A stretch of DNA of 64,000 nucleotides. Source: JAWXTK01 sp044433645 (GTDB taxonomy: Bacteria > Bacteroidota > Bacteroidia > Bacteroidales > Rikenellaceae). This document shows, piece by piece, positions 34,082 through 42,940 of the stretch; position 1 is the stretch's first letter, and every line of letters starts with the position of its first letter. The translations under genes and the position numbers were made by a program. Under the pieces are notes generated by a model that saw only the letters and a list, made by a program, of their open reading frames with translations, had not been told where the DNA came from and ran no database searches. Where the stretch lies: NCBI GenBank assembly GCA_044433645.1, contig JAWXTK010000008.1:8200-72199 (forward strand). The letters run 5' to 3'.

Positions 34082-34771
34082 ATGTTTAGACAAAACGCAG
34101 CATTTTCAACACCCCCAGTGGTGAAAAACCTTATAATAATCAACGCCCTGTTCTTTTTAGCTCAGAGCGTTTTGCCCAACGGCTGGGGTAATTTAATGAC
34201 TAATATGCTGGGTCTTCACTATTGGGCAAGTGCAGATTTTCGTCTTTACCAGCTTATCTCTTACATGTTCTTGCATGGCAACACAACCCACCTATTTTTT
34301 AATATGTATGCTCTGTGGATGTTTGGTCGCATGCTAGAATACAACTTGGGAAGTAAGCGATTTTTGATTTACTACATGATAACAGGTATAGGCGCAGGTC
34401 TGATTCAAATGGGTGTTTGCACACTAGAGATGCTATCTCTTGAGAGCGCGATTGCACAAGGAGGCAACACTCCTAGCGCTATGGCCTCACTTTATGCTCT
34501 TATAAACGGTTTAACCATAGGTGCTTCGGGCGCAGTTTACGGCGTACTTTTGGCCTTTGGTATGATGCACCCCAACAATATTATTATGATGCTAATTCCT
34601 CCCATGCCTATCAAAGCTAAATATTTTGTAATATTTTATGGGGTGTTAGAATTATTCCTTGGCATTGCAAGCACAGGCAGCCAGATAGCCCACTTCGCAC
34701 ACGTTGGAGGTATGATTTTCGGTTTTTTCCTTTTAAGATGGTGGAAAAAATCAGGCAAAATATATTTTTAA
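34082..34771 (+). CDS. Rhomboid family intramembrane serine protease
   Basis: A 229-residue polytopic protein. The catalytic dyad is present: S149 in GASGAVYG and H207 in HFAHVGG; the oxyanion-related H70-x3-N74 in THLFFNMYALW is also intact. About six membrane helices. An insertion (about 115-140) between helices is longer than in minimal bacterial rhomboids. Substrates unknown. It is 5 bases after mutL and 12 before the membrane EEP protein. Confidence 0.92.
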   Translation: MFRQNAAFSTPPVVKNLIIINALFFLAQSVLPNGWGNLMTNMLGLHYWASADFRLYQLISYMFLHGNTTHLFFNMYALWMFGRMLEYNLGSKRFLIYYMITGIGAGLIQMGVCTLEMLSLESAIAQGGNTPSAMASLYALINGLTIGASGAVYGVLLAFGMMHPNNIIMMLIPPMPIKAKYFVIFYGVLELFLGIASTGSQIAHFAHVGGMIFGFFLLRWWKKSGKIYF

Positions 34772-34783
34772 AGGCAAAGCAAG

Positions 34784-35899
34784 ATGGCAAAGAAAAGCAA
34801 AATAATAACGTGGGTCACCAAATCAATTATGCTAATTATCAGCATAATCATAAGCGTGATGTTATTATGCTCGTATTTTGCCCCTATAATTAATCCTAAT
34901 AGCGCGTCACTGCCTTCACTTTTAGGACTTATCGCACCCATATTATACTTACTCGAAATTATACTTTTGCTCTACTGGACTATAAAATGGAAAATATATA
35001 GCCTTATTGTTCTGGCCGTATTATTAATAGGTGTAGGCAATGTAAAATTATATTTCTCGCCCCAAATCAGCAAGCACTACGAAAGCCAAGATAAGAAATC
35101 AGCAAAGGATATCACTGTAATGAGCTACAACGTCTGCGGCTTTATCAATCCCCAAAAAGATGATTTCACCTCATCGCTCGCTCAAACTACAAGCTTTATT
35201 GCCGAGCAAAAACCAGACATACTCTGCATCCAAGAATACCAAACCACGCCCATGGTTAACACTGAAATGGTCGATGAGCAGCTATCATTTTTGGAGCATA
35301 AAAGAATAAAATACAAGATTCTAAATTACGATAATCGCTCGGGCTGGGGGCTTGCAATTTACAGCAAATACCCTATCATAAATTCTCAGCATATTAGCTT
35401 CGCAGACTCAAATAATTCGGCAATGTGGGCTGATATTAAGTTTAACAAAGACACTATCAGGGTCTATAATCTTCACTTGCAAAGTTCTAGAATCAACGAA
35501 AAAGAGCAAGATTTCATCTTCCAAAACATGATGATAGACTCTAGCGCTGTACACTCTAAAAACCGACTAAGCTCTATAATATCCAAGCTCAAAGACAACA
35601 ATAAAATACGTGCTAATCAAGTAGATAGCCTACTTCCTAGCATCAACAATAATACTCACCCACTTATTATTTGTGGTGATTTCAATGACACACCAATGTC
35701 TTATGGCTACAATAAAATTAGGGCAGATTTAAAAGATAGCTTCACAGAACAAGGCTCGGGCATAGGCGCAACATTTGCTGGCATATTAAGAATAGACCAC
35801 ATTTTCCACAGCCCAGATTTTGAGACTTTAACTCACGACACTCCCAAGTCAGAATACTCAGACCACCACCCCGTTATAGTAAGCTTAAGAAAGCTCTAA
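34784..35899 (+). CDS. Membrane-anchored endonuclease/exonuclease/phosphatase family protein
   Basis: A 371-residue protein with three N-terminal membrane helices (about 8-92) and an EEP-fold domain outside. Catalytic markers: SYNVCGF, CIQEYQ (metal-binding Glu), GDFNDTP, RIDHIF and SDHHPV at the end. The family includes nucleases and phosphodiesterases for lipids; this membrane-attached type is common and uncharacterised in Bacteroidota. Its last 4 bases overlap the converging DUF3467 gene. Confidence 0.88.
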   Translation: MAKKSKIITWVTKSIMLIISIIISVMLLCSYFAPIINPNSASLPSLLGLIAPILYLLEIILLLYWTIKWKIYSLIVLAVLLIGVGNVKLYFSPQISKHYESQDKKSAKDITVMSYNVCGFINPQKDDFTSSLAQTTSFIAEQKPDILCIQEYQTTPMVNTEMVDEQLSFLEHKRIKYKILNYDNRSGWGLAIYSKYPIINSQHISFADSNNSAMWADIKFNKDTIRVYNLHLQSSRINEKEQDFIFQNMMIDSSAVHSKNRLSSIISKLKDNNKIRANQVDSLLPSINNNTHPLIICGDFNDTPMSYGYNKIRADLKDSFTEQGSGIGATFAGILRIDHIFHSPDFETLTHDTPKSEYSDHHPVIVSLRKL

Positions 35900-36216
35900 G
35901 CCTCACCAACATTAAAGCCTAAATCTTCAAATTCGCTATCGCTACTTAGTTGGCGACCATGAACTTGAATAGGCCCATTTGCACTTTCGTACTTAACCAC
36001 GTTTTCTTGCAAAGATAACAATAGTCTTTTGGCGTGTTCTGGAGAAAGAATAATACGACTACGCACCTTAGGTTTTTGCATACCAGGAAGTAAAGATGCA
36101 AAATCCATCACAAATTCAGATTGAGAATGAGATATTACAACAAGATTTGAGTAAACGCCTTGCGCCTGGTCCTCGTCTAACACGATATTCATTTCTTTAG
36201 ATTGCTCAGAAGCCAT
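35896..36216 (-). CDS. DUF3467 protein
   Basis: A 106-residue soluble protein. The central YSNLVVISHSQSEFVMDFAS and RIILSPEHAKRLLLSLQENV match DUF3467, a small domain of unknown function found widely in Bacteroidota. Monocistronic; a -7-like TATATTTG lies at 36251-36244 on the minus strand. In some genomes I recall it lying close to rpoC, but not here. Confidence 0.8.
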   Translation of the reverse strand: MASEQSKEMNIVLDEDQAQGVYSNLVVISHSQSEFVMDFASLLPGMQKPKVRSRIILSPEHAKRLLLSLQENVVKYESANGPIQVHGRQLSSDSEFEDLGFNVGEA

Positions 36217-36317
36217 ACTTAATAGTTATTAGTTTTTACACTGCAAATATAACTATCAAATATGGCTTCTGATTCACCCAATAGAGAAAAGTTATCCCCT
36301 ATTTATTAACAATTTGG

Positions 36318-38162
36318 CTATAAAATTTCTATCATAGCGCCGTTGGCTGCAACTGCATCTCCAACTTCCACTAAAATCTGGCCTACAACACCGTCAAAAG
36401 GCGATGCTATGCTATTTTCCATTTTCATAGCCTCTAAGATTAACACATCATCGCCAGCCTTAACTTTGTCGCCTGGCTTAACCAAAATCTGGAATACACG
36501 TCCTGGCAGAGGAGCCTCAACAACATTGCCCGTAATAACCACAGCAGGTTTTTCTTCAACCACGACCTCTGGTTCTGGTTCAGGTGCTGCAACCGTAAAG
36601 TTAGCTTTTTTGTACTCGCTCAAATAACGCTCAGCAACAGCTGGGAATAATTCCAAAAGCAAAACTTCTTTCTCGTTTTCAGCAAGTTTTATTCCTCCAC
36701 AACCCTCAACCTCAGGGTTAGGCTGCATTTTATAATTCGACACATCGTAAGGAGTTTCCTCTCTCACGCCACAAATTTTAAACCTAAATTCTGGGTCTAT
36801 TTCAACTGGAGTTTTACCATATTCACCTTTTACAAGACCCACAAATTGATTAGACACATTGCTATACATAGGCTTGCCGTTTTTAGCATCTAAGGCACAG
36901 TTAACAGCCTGAGCACCTACGATTTGAGACGTAGGCGTAACCAAAGGAGGCAAACCAGCACTAAGCCTAACGCTAGGAATCAGGGCCATAGCTTGAGGCA
37001 GGATATCTTCGTTTTTAAGTTGTTTTAGCTGAGCCACCATGTTGGTGTACATACCCCCAGGAATCTCTGCTTTTTTAACCAAATCATCTGGTGGCGAGAA
37101 GTTGTAGTGAGCCTCTATTGCTTGACACTCGGCAATTAACGCATCCTCATCACCACTTTTTGCAGCTGCAATAGCACGATTCATAGCATCCTCAACCTCA
37201 GCTGGTACAGAATCCACCAAAGGATTAAAAGGTTTTGGGAAACGTTTAACAGCATCAAAAGCCTCCAACTCTTTACGAATCACCAATAGTTTTTCGTTGA
37301 TTTTAGCCACAGCCTCCATATTAATATCTAGCTCAACATCCATTTTCTTGCAGAAAAGATACACAAGCTCGATAGCTGGGGCAGCTGGGCCACCTGCAAA
37401 GTTCCAAATATTAGTATCCACAACGTCAACCCCTGCCTCGATAGCTGCAATCACCGATGCAAGACCATAACCTGGCGTACAGTGAGTGTGGAAATCAACT
37501 GGAAGAGGAATATTTTGTTTAAATAATTTTATAAGTGTAGAAACTCTCTTAGGAGGAATCAATCCACTCATATCCTTGATAGTAATCATATCAGCCCCTG
37601 CTGCTGCCATTTGCTTAGCTTTGTCCAAGAAATAAGCATCTGTAAACACAGCTTTAGGAAGTTTTTTGCCTTTTAAGCGCGAGAAAAATCTCTCCTTACA
37701 GCTAAAGTGAGGGTCTATCGTATAGCACACTGCGCAATCTGCAATACCACCATATTTTTTCACATATTTAATAGTAGCACGCACATTATCAACGTCGTTT
37801 AGAGCATCAAAAATACGCATAATACCAAGGCCTGAGTCTATAGAATTTTTACAAAATCCCTCGATAATATCGTCATTATAAGGGCTGTAACCAAACAAGT
37901 TACGTCCACGCGAAAGCGCTGTTAATTTAGACACATCTCCCACTGCGGCCTTAATTTTCTCTAGCCTATCCCAAGGGTTTTCATTCAAATAACGCATTAC
38001 TGAATCAGGCACTGCGCCTCCCCAAACCTCCATTGCATAAAACCCTGCATCTTTGTAAAATGGAAGCACCATATCCACCTGTGCTTGAGTCATACGTGTA
38101 GCAAACGAAGATTGTTGCCCGTCTCTCAGGGTCAAATCTCTAATTAATAGTTTTCTTGCCAT
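36318..38162 (-). CDS. Biotin-dependent carboxyltransferase: oxaloacetate decarboxylase alpha / pyruvate carboxylase B subunit
   Basis: A 614-residue protein. The N-terminal HMGL-like carboxyltransferase domain begins RDLTLRDGQQSSFATRM (8-24) with the metal-binding HTHCTPGYG (near 226). A PYC/OADA central domain follows, then a proline/glutamate linker and a biotinyl domain with EAMKMEN, biotin on K580. It transfers CO2 between oxaloacetate/pyruvate and biotin. No membrane beta subunit (OadB), gamma subunit or biotin carboxylase is adjacent, so a Na+ pump, methylmalonyl-CoA-linked transcarboxylase or two-subunit pyruvate carboxylase cannot be told apart. Confidence 0.9.
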   Translation of the reverse strand: MARKLLIRDLTLRDGQQSSFATRMTQAQVDMVLPFYKDAGFYAMEVWGGAVPDSVMRYLNENPWDRLEKIKAAVGDVSKLTALSRGRNLFGYSPYNDDIIEGFCKNSIDSGLGIMRIFDALNDVDNVRATIKYVKKYGGIADCAVCYTIDPHFSCKERFFSRLKGKKLPKAVFTDAYFLDKAKQMAAAGADMITIKDMSGLIPPKRVSTLIKLFKQNIPLPVDFHTHCTPGYGLASVIAAIEAGVDVVDTNIWNFAGGPAAPAIELVYLFCKKMDVELDINMEAVAKINEKLLVIRKELEAFDAVKRFPKPFNPLVDSVPAEVEDAMNRAIAAAKSGDEDALIAECQAIEAHYNFSPPDDLVKKAEIPGGMYTNMVAQLKQLKNEDILPQAMALIPSVRLSAGLPPLVTPTSQIVGAQAVNCALDAKNGKPMYSNVSNQFVGLVKGEYGKTPVEIDPEFRFKICGVREETPYDVSNYKMQPNPEVEGCGGIKLAENEKEVLLLELFPAVAERYLSEYKKANFTVAAPEPEPEVVVEEKPAVVITGNVVEAPLPGRVFQILVKPGDKVKAGDDVLILEAMKMENSIASPFDGVVGQILVEVGDAVAANGAMIEIL

Positions 38163-38283
38163 AACTTATATTTTTATGTTATTAATTACATATTTTATGC
38201 TAAAACACTCGCATTAAAGTCTTAGAGATAAAATAAATTTACCAAAATTTATGTTATCTTTGTAAATATAGAAATTATTTTTG

Positions 38284-38862
38284 ATGTTACGTACACTTAC
38301 GCTCATATTATTTGCATTTTTTTTACTTTCACCACCCACCCAGGCTCAAGTAAAAGGCAAATCTTACTATGCCACACACTGGGAGGTGAGTGGTGGCGAC
38401 TCTATGATGGTGGTTAACATCGTACCCATCCCCGTATATAAACGCAAGGCCGATTTAAGACGTTACTACAAGCTCATATACAACCTAAAAAAAGTATATC
38501 CCGTAGCTAAATTCGCGCGCGAGAAACTACAAGAGACCGAAAAAATCCTAGCCACTACGCCCGACAAGAAAGAACAACGAAGGATCATAAAAGACCTTGA
38601 AAAACAGCTAGTTGACGAGTACACTCCTGTGCTAAAAAAGATGACTTTCTCGCAGGGGAAAATTCTGCTTAAACTCATAGACCGTGAGACTGGTCGCAGC
38701 TCGTATGCAATCCTAAAAGAGTTAAAAGGAGGGTTCACTGCCTTTTTCTGGCAGAGTATAGCGCGTCTTTTTAGTTCAGATTTAAAGGAAACCTACAACA
38801 AAGACGGCGAGGATAAAATCATAGAACAGCTAATAATTTATTACGAGGCAGGCCTACTTTAA
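38284..38862 (+). CDS. DUF4294 periplasmic protein
   Basis: About 192 residues with a signal peptide (ILFAFFLLSPPTQAQ). The body is basic and helical (RRYYKLIYNLKKVYPVAKFA and KMTFSQGKILLKLIDRETG), which I recognise as DUF4294, restricted to Bacteroidota. The TTG at 38281 is in frame but the ATG at 38284 is preferred. A -7 match TATCTTTG is at 38255-38262. Function unknown. Its stop lies 8 bases from the converging surE stop. Confidence 0.82.
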   Translation: MLRTLTLILFAFFLLSPPTQAQVKGKSYYATHWEVSGGDSMMVVNIVPIPVYKRKADLRRYYKLIYNLKKVYPVAKFAREKLQETEKILATTPDKKEQRRIIKDLEKQLVDEYTPVLKKMTFSQGKILLKLIDRETGRSSYAILKELKGGFTAFFWQSIARLFSSDLKETYNKDGEDKIIEQLIIYYEAGLL

Positions 38863-38870
38863 TAAGAGTC

Positions 38871-39650
38871 TTAAAACTCCCATTTTTTCATTTGCTCAAC
38901 TTGAGTATAGTGCGTGAAATCCACTTGTATAGGCACCACAGACACATAATTATTCCTAAGTGCCCACTCGTCAGTATCGCAAGCCTCCATCTCGGCATTG
39001 TCAAATTCGCCCGTTAGCCAGTAATAATCACGACCTCTAGGATCTGTGCCACACACAAATTTCTCGCGCCAGAAACCTTTGTTTTGACGACACATCATTA
39101 TACCTTTTATTTCTTCAGGCCTGGCGATAGGAATATTTACGTTTAGGCAAAATTGTTCGGTAATATTACGTTCAAGAATTTGAGCAATAATTTTCTCAGC
39201 ATAAATTTCACTAGCCTCAAAGTCTGCATCAAGGCGAAAATCCAACATAGATAGCCCAACGGAAGGCGCGCCATAAAAACTAGCCTCAATAGCAGCTCCC
39301 ATAGTGCCCGAATACAACACATTAATAGCAGCGTTTGACCCATGATTTATGCCCGAAATACTAAGCGCAGGCTTATGGTCTTTAAGCAAATAGTCAAAAG
39401 CCATTTTCACACAATCCACAGGCGTACCCGTACAGGCATATATCTCTAAATCAGGCTCCTGGATAACCTTACGAAGGTACAAAGGATTGTGCATAGTAAT
39501 AGCATGAGCCATACCCGACTGGTGATATTCAGGAGCCACGACTATCACACGTCCAAATTTGCGCGCAACTTTAATTGCACTCTGTATCCCCGGGGCATTA
39601 TATCCATCGTCGTTAGTCACAAAAATTATTGGCTTATTGCTATTTTCCAT
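38871..39650 (-). CDS. surE: 5'/3'-nucleotidase SurE
   Basis: A 259-residue metal-dependent phosphatase acting on nucleoside 5'- and 3'-monophosphates. The N-terminal FVTNDDGYNAPG holds the metal-binding DD pair, followed by VVAPEYHQSGMAHAIT, GTPVDCVKMA, and SGINHGSNAAINVLYSGTMGAA. A complete family member. On the minus strand TATATTTG lies at 39683-39676 as a possible -7 element. Confidence 0.95.
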   Translation of the reverse strand: MENSNKPIIFVTNDDGYNAPGIQSAIKVARKFGRVIVVAPEYHQSGMAHAITMHNPLYLRKVIQEPDLEIYACTGTPVDCVKMAFDYLLKDHKPALSISGINHGSNAAINVLYSGTMGAAIEASFYGAPSVGLSMLDFRLDADFEASEIYAEKIIAQILERNITEQFCLNVNIPIARPEEIKGIMMCRQNKGFWREKFVCGTDPRGRDYYWLTGEFDNAEMEACDTDEWALRNNYVSVVPIQVDFTHYTQVEQMKKWEF

Positions 39651-39745
39651 TGTATTATTTTCTTTTATTAAGCCACAAATATAATACTTTTTATTGTTTT
39701 CTAAGCTAAAATCATGTTTTACTTACAGTTAAATCATCAGAAAAT

Positions 39746-39776
39746 TTGGTTTTTAATTATTTAGATTATATCTTTG
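39746..39776 (+). promoter_or_regulatory. Promoter of rplS
   Basis: TTG at 39746-39748 and TATCTTTG at 39769-39776, 20 bases apart, full consensus. Confidence 0.82.
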
Positions 39777-39782
39777 CGCCCT

Positions 39783-39857
39783 AAAGTGTATAGGAATCTC
39801 TTGCGAGAACACAGGAGTCCGTAATATTCCGTACCATAATTTAACTTTTTTAAGACA
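39783..39857 (+). promoter_or_regulatory. Possible structured leader of rplS
   Basis: The roughly 75-base leader can form a closing pair GGAAT (39792-39796) with ATTCC near 39825, enclosing a small hairpin CTC/GAG. Autogenous L19 leaders exist in other bacteria, so a ribosomal-protein-responsive element is plausible, but pairing is short and this is inference. Confidence 0.3.
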
Positions 39858-40223
39858 ATGGATCAATTACTTAAAATTGCTCAAGAAGCAACTTGGGAAA
39901 CTAAAGAAGTGCCAGAATTCAAAAGTGGCGATACTGTTACAGTTTCTTACAAAATCGTTGAGGGTAACAAAGAGCGTGTACAAAGTTTCCGCGGTGTTGT
40001 TATTCAAATCAAAGGTAGTGGCGTTACTAAAATGTTTACTATCCGTAAAATCTCTAACGGCATTGGTGTAGAGCGTATCTTCCCTCTTTACTCACCTCAC
40101 ATCGATTCTATCGAAGTTAACAAACGTGGTGTTGTTCGTCGTGCTAGAATTTACTATCTACGTGCTCTTACAGGTAAAAAAGCTCGTATCAAAGAAAGAA
40201 AATTTGTTGCGCCTAAAAAATAA
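39858..40223 (+). CDS. rplS: 50S ribosomal protein L19
   Basis: A 121-residue ribosomal protein located at the 30S-50S interface. The core FKSGDTVTVSYKIVEGNKER, FRGVVIQIKGSG, FTIRKISNGIGVERIFPLYSP and a basic C-terminus with RRARIYYLRALTGKKARIKE are standard. Monocistronic here, with its own promoter and terminator; the trmD-rimM genes that adjoin it in many bacteria are absent. Confidence 0.98.
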   Translation: MDQLLKIAQEATWETKEVPEFKSGDTVTVSYKIVEGNKERVQSFRGVVIQIKGSGVTKMFTIRKISNGIGVERIFPLYSPHIDSIEVNKRGVVRRARIYYLRALTGKKARIKERKFVAPKK

Positions 40224-40253
40224 TTATTTTTTTAGCTGCACAGCATAAGTTAC

Positions 40254-40291
40254 GAGGCCGTCTTTTAATTAAGATGGCCTCTTTCTTTTTT
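40254..40291 (+). terminator. Rho-independent terminator of rplS
   Basis: GAGGCCGTCTT (40254-40264) pairs with AAGATGGCCTC (40271-40281) with one G-T pair, then TTTCTTTTTT. Confidence 0.92.
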
Positions 40292-40303
40292 CACGATTTT
40301 TAG

Positions 40304-40311
40304 TACCTTTG
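40304..40311 (+). promoter_or_regulatory. -7 element almost touching the DUF2284 start codon
   Basis: TACCTTTG matches TAnnTTTG and ends only 5 bases before the ATG at 40317, so the transcript may begin at or next to the start codon. No TTG occurs at the usual distance. Confidence 0.5.
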
Positions 40312-40316
40312 CATTT

Positions 40317-40814
40317 ATGAAAATAGCGTGCCTAAAAACTAAGGATTACATCACTCAATACAGAGACCAAGACAAATTCTTTGCTCTGTGCGAAAAGTGC
40401 CCAAATTTCAACAAGGTTTGGTCGTGCCCTCCTTATGATTTCTCAGGCCTTAGTATTTTCACTCCCTATACCTATATATATATATTCGCCCACAAAATCT
40501 CACCTGAGAAAAATCTTAGGCAGGAGCGAAAAATCTTAGACTCTAAACTCCTAGAGCTAGAGCACCGTCACCCCGACTCTCTAGCTTTTTATGCAGGTAG
40601 CTGCGTGATTTGTGATGAGTGCACCAGAGCTAAAGGCGAGAAATGCACCAACCCATCCTCTATGCGTTATAGCCTTGAGTCTCTGGGTTTTGACCTCTCG
40701 CTTACAAGCAAAGATTTGTTAGGCATAGACATAAAATGGGGAAAGAACGGGCAAGCACCCGAGTACTATACACTGATAAGCGCGCTGTGCTCAAAAACCG
40801 AGATTGAAATATGA
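40317..40814 (+). CDS. DUF2284 predicted metal-binding protein
   Basis: A 165-residue cysteine-rich protein. The pattern F-x2-C-x2-C-x6-W-x-C-P-P (CEKCPNFNKVWSCPPYDF, from about residue 24) and a second cluster CVICDECTRAKGEKC near 102-116 probably bind metal or an iron-sulfur cluster. It overlaps the substrate-binding protein gene by 4 bases (ATGA), so it belongs to the importer operon. The association suggests handling of the imported metal or corrinoid, but no activity is known. Confidence 0.82.
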   Translation: MKIACLKTKDYITQYRDQDKFFALCEKCPNFNKVWSCPPYDFSGLSIFTPYTYIYIFAHKISPEKNLRQERKILDSKLLELEHRHPDSLAFYAGSCVICDECTRAKGEKCTNPSSMRYSLESLGFDLSLTSKDLLGIDIKWGKNGQAPEYYTLISALCSKTEIEI

Positions 40815-41932
40815 AAAAATTAATCTATATATTAATTCTTACTCTAACTTCGTGTGCTCAGAACCAAAGCATTAAGTTAGAGCACTTTAAAGAAAAAGAA
40901 TACCTGCCTCGCCACTCTTCAAATTTCTGTATTTACTCTGCACCAGAGCTAGAGAGCAGCGTAATTTTAGTTAAAAATCCATGGCAAGGAGCTAAGGATG
41001 TACAGATGCTAACCTTCATAGAACGAGCAGGCGAGAAAGCACCTCGCAATTTCCCAGGCCAGGTGATACAAGCCCCCGTCGAGCGCATTGTGTGCCTTTC
41101 ATCTAGCTACATCGCTATGCTAGCCATGGCCAATAGCGAAGACAAAATAGTTGGCGTTTCGGGTTTAGACTACATCACTAACCCAGTGATTACCAACAAT
41201 AAAAACATGGTAGACGTAGGCTACGACACTAATATTGATTTTGAAAAACTCGTCGCTCTGCGCCCATCTGTTGTGTTATTATTTGCCTTAAATAGCGAAA
41301 ATTCTGCTATCACAAAGAAACTTCGTGAGCTAAAGATTCCTTATATGTACGTTGGAGATTATGTTGAAAGTTCTCCCCTTGGTAAGACCGAATGGAGCAT
41401 AGCTCTGGGCGAATTAGTAGACAAGAGACTAGAGGTTGAGAAGAAATTTTTGGATATAGAATATCGCTATAACAACCTGAAAATCAAAGCTAAAGAAAAC
41501 AAAACCAAGGCTAAGGTAATGCTTAATTCGCCTTATCGCGATATATGGTTTATGCCCTCAATACAAAGCTACATGGTCGAGCTAATTTCTGACGCTGGGG
41601 GCGATTACATTTATAGCCAAAACACCGGCACAGAGTCCATCCCCATTACCCTAGAGCAGGCCTACACCCTGGCTGCCGTAAGCGATATTTGGCTTAATAC
41701 AGGCTGGCATAATACTCTGTCTCAATTACTTAGCGAAAACGCAAAGTTTAAAGACAACCCCTTGGTAAAAAAAGGCAGAATATACAATAACAACGCCCTG
41801 CAAAACGCAAAAGGGGGCAGTGATTTTTGGGAAGGAGGAGTTGTAAATCCTGACAAAGTATTGCAAGATTTAATCAATATTTTCCAGGGAAACACCTCAG
41901 AGGAACTAACGTATTATAAACAATTAAAATAA
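40811..41932 (+). CDS. ABC-transporter substrate-binding lipoprotein (FecB/BtuF type)
   Basis: A 373-residue lipoprotein (lipobox LTLTSCAQNQ). The periplasmic-binding domain begins VERIVCLSSSYIAMLAMANSE, then IVGVSGLDYI, RPSVVLLF and the C-terminal ELISDAGGDYIYSQ/LTLEQAY-like segments, typical of class III binding proteins for siderophores, haem or cobalamin. Together with the next two genes it makes a complete importer. Iron-chelate and cobalamin types cannot be separated by eye. Confidence 0.88.
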   Translation: MKKLIYILILTLTSCAQNQSIKLEHFKEKEYLPRHSSNFCIYSAPELESSVILVKNPWQGAKDVQMLTFIERAGEKAPRNFPGQVIQAPVERIVCLSSSYIAMLAMANSEDKIVGVSGLDYITNPVITNNKNMVDVGYDTNIDFEKLVALRPSVVLLFALNSENSAITKKLRELKIPYMYVGDYVESSPLGKTEWSIALGELVDKRLEVEKKFLDIEYRYNNLKIKAKENKTKAKVMLNSPYRDIWFMPSIQSYMVELISDAGGDYIYSQNTGTESIPITLEQAYTLAAVSDIWLNTGWHNTLSQLLSENAKFKDNPLVKKGRIYNNNALQNAKGGSDFWEGGVVNPDKVLQDLINIFQGNTSEELTYYKQLK

Positions 41933-41935
41933 GCG

Positions 41936-42937
41936 ATGAAAAAGAGCTCCTACCTAATTTTAGGCCTTGGCATAGCATCGGTTTTGCTGTTTTTATTTGA
42001 CCTTACAATAGGCTCATCTAAATTAAGCATCGCAGAGGTGTGGCAAGCTCTTTTTAACGGCGAAAGCGATGCTATCAACAGAGATATAGTCCTAAAAATC
42101 AGATTATTAAGTGCCGTCATGGCCGTACTCTCTGGCCTAGCTCTTTCAGCCAGCGGGCTACTCATGCAGACCTTATTTAACAACCCTTTGGCAGGTCCTT
42201 ATGTGCTCGGGGTAAGTTCTGGAGCTAGCCTTGGAGTTGCTATTTTCATACTTGGCGCACCTATTTTTGCGCTAGATAAGTTCCCTTTAATTGAGAGCCT
42301 AGGAATGGCTGGAGCTGCGTGGATAGGCTCTGCCGTGGTGCTAGTTGTTATCATGAGCATCAGCAGAAAAATCAAGGATATCATGGTGATTTTAATACTT
42401 GGGATGATGGCTAGCTCGGCTATTAGCTCAGTGGTCGAAATACTGCAATTCCTTAGTAATGAGGCATCTCTGAAAAGTTTTGTTGTATGGAGCATGGGCT
42501 CGCTAGGCAATGTTTCTAGCGAGCAGTTATATATGATAGCGCCTGTGATTTTGCTGAGCGTCGTACTATGTATTTTAGCAATTAAGCCTTTGGACATCCT
42601 GCTTTTGGGCGAAAATTACGCTCGCACTATGGGACTCAATATCTCGCGCACGAGGACACTAATTTTCTCAGCCACCATACTTTTGTCGGGCACAATCACA
42701 GCTTTCTGTGGTCCCATAGGTTTTGTAGGTTTGGCCGTACCCCACTTAGCTCGTATCATAACTCGTAGCGCCCAACACAAAATCCTCATGCCTACATCCA
42801 TGCTACTGGGCGTGATTATGATGCTGGTGTGTGATATAATCTCAAAAAGCACTGCCCTGCCTATCAACACTATCACGGCACTCATGGGCATACCTATCGT
42901 TATTTTAGTAGTTATTAAGGGCAAAAATATCTTTTAG
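41936..42937 (+). CDS. FecCD/BtuC-family ABC permease
   Basis: A 333-residue protein with about ten helices. Family landmarks are LRLPR-type entry KIRLLSAVMAVLSGLALSAS, GLLMQTLFNNPLAGPYVLGVSSGAS in part, GPIGFVGLAVPHLAR and a C-terminal PINTITALMGIPI. Single permease gene, so it likely functions as a homodimer. Three bases after the binding protein. Confidence 0.93.
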   Translation: MKKSSYLILGLGIASVLLFLFDLTIGSSKLSIAEVWQALFNGESDAINRDIVLKIRLLSAVMAVLSGLALSASGLLMQTLFNNPLAGPYVLGVSSGASLGVAIFILGAPIFALDKFPLIESLGMAGAAWIGSAVVLVVIMSISRKIKDIMVILILGMMASSAISSVVEILQFLSNEASLKSFVVWSMGSLGNVSSEQLYMIAPVILLSVVLCILAIKPLDILLLGENYARTMGLNISRTRTLIFSATILLSGTITAFCGPIGFVGLAVPHLARIITRSAQHKILMPTSMLLGVIMMLVCDIISKSTALPINTITALMGIPIVILVVIKGKNIF

Positions 42938-42940
42938 AAA

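Noticed and set aside
36343..36627. 94-codon plus-strand ORF opposite the biotinyl domain
   Set aside because: Serine/threonine-rich translation produced by the antisense of an alanine/proline/glutamate-rich linker; no independent support.
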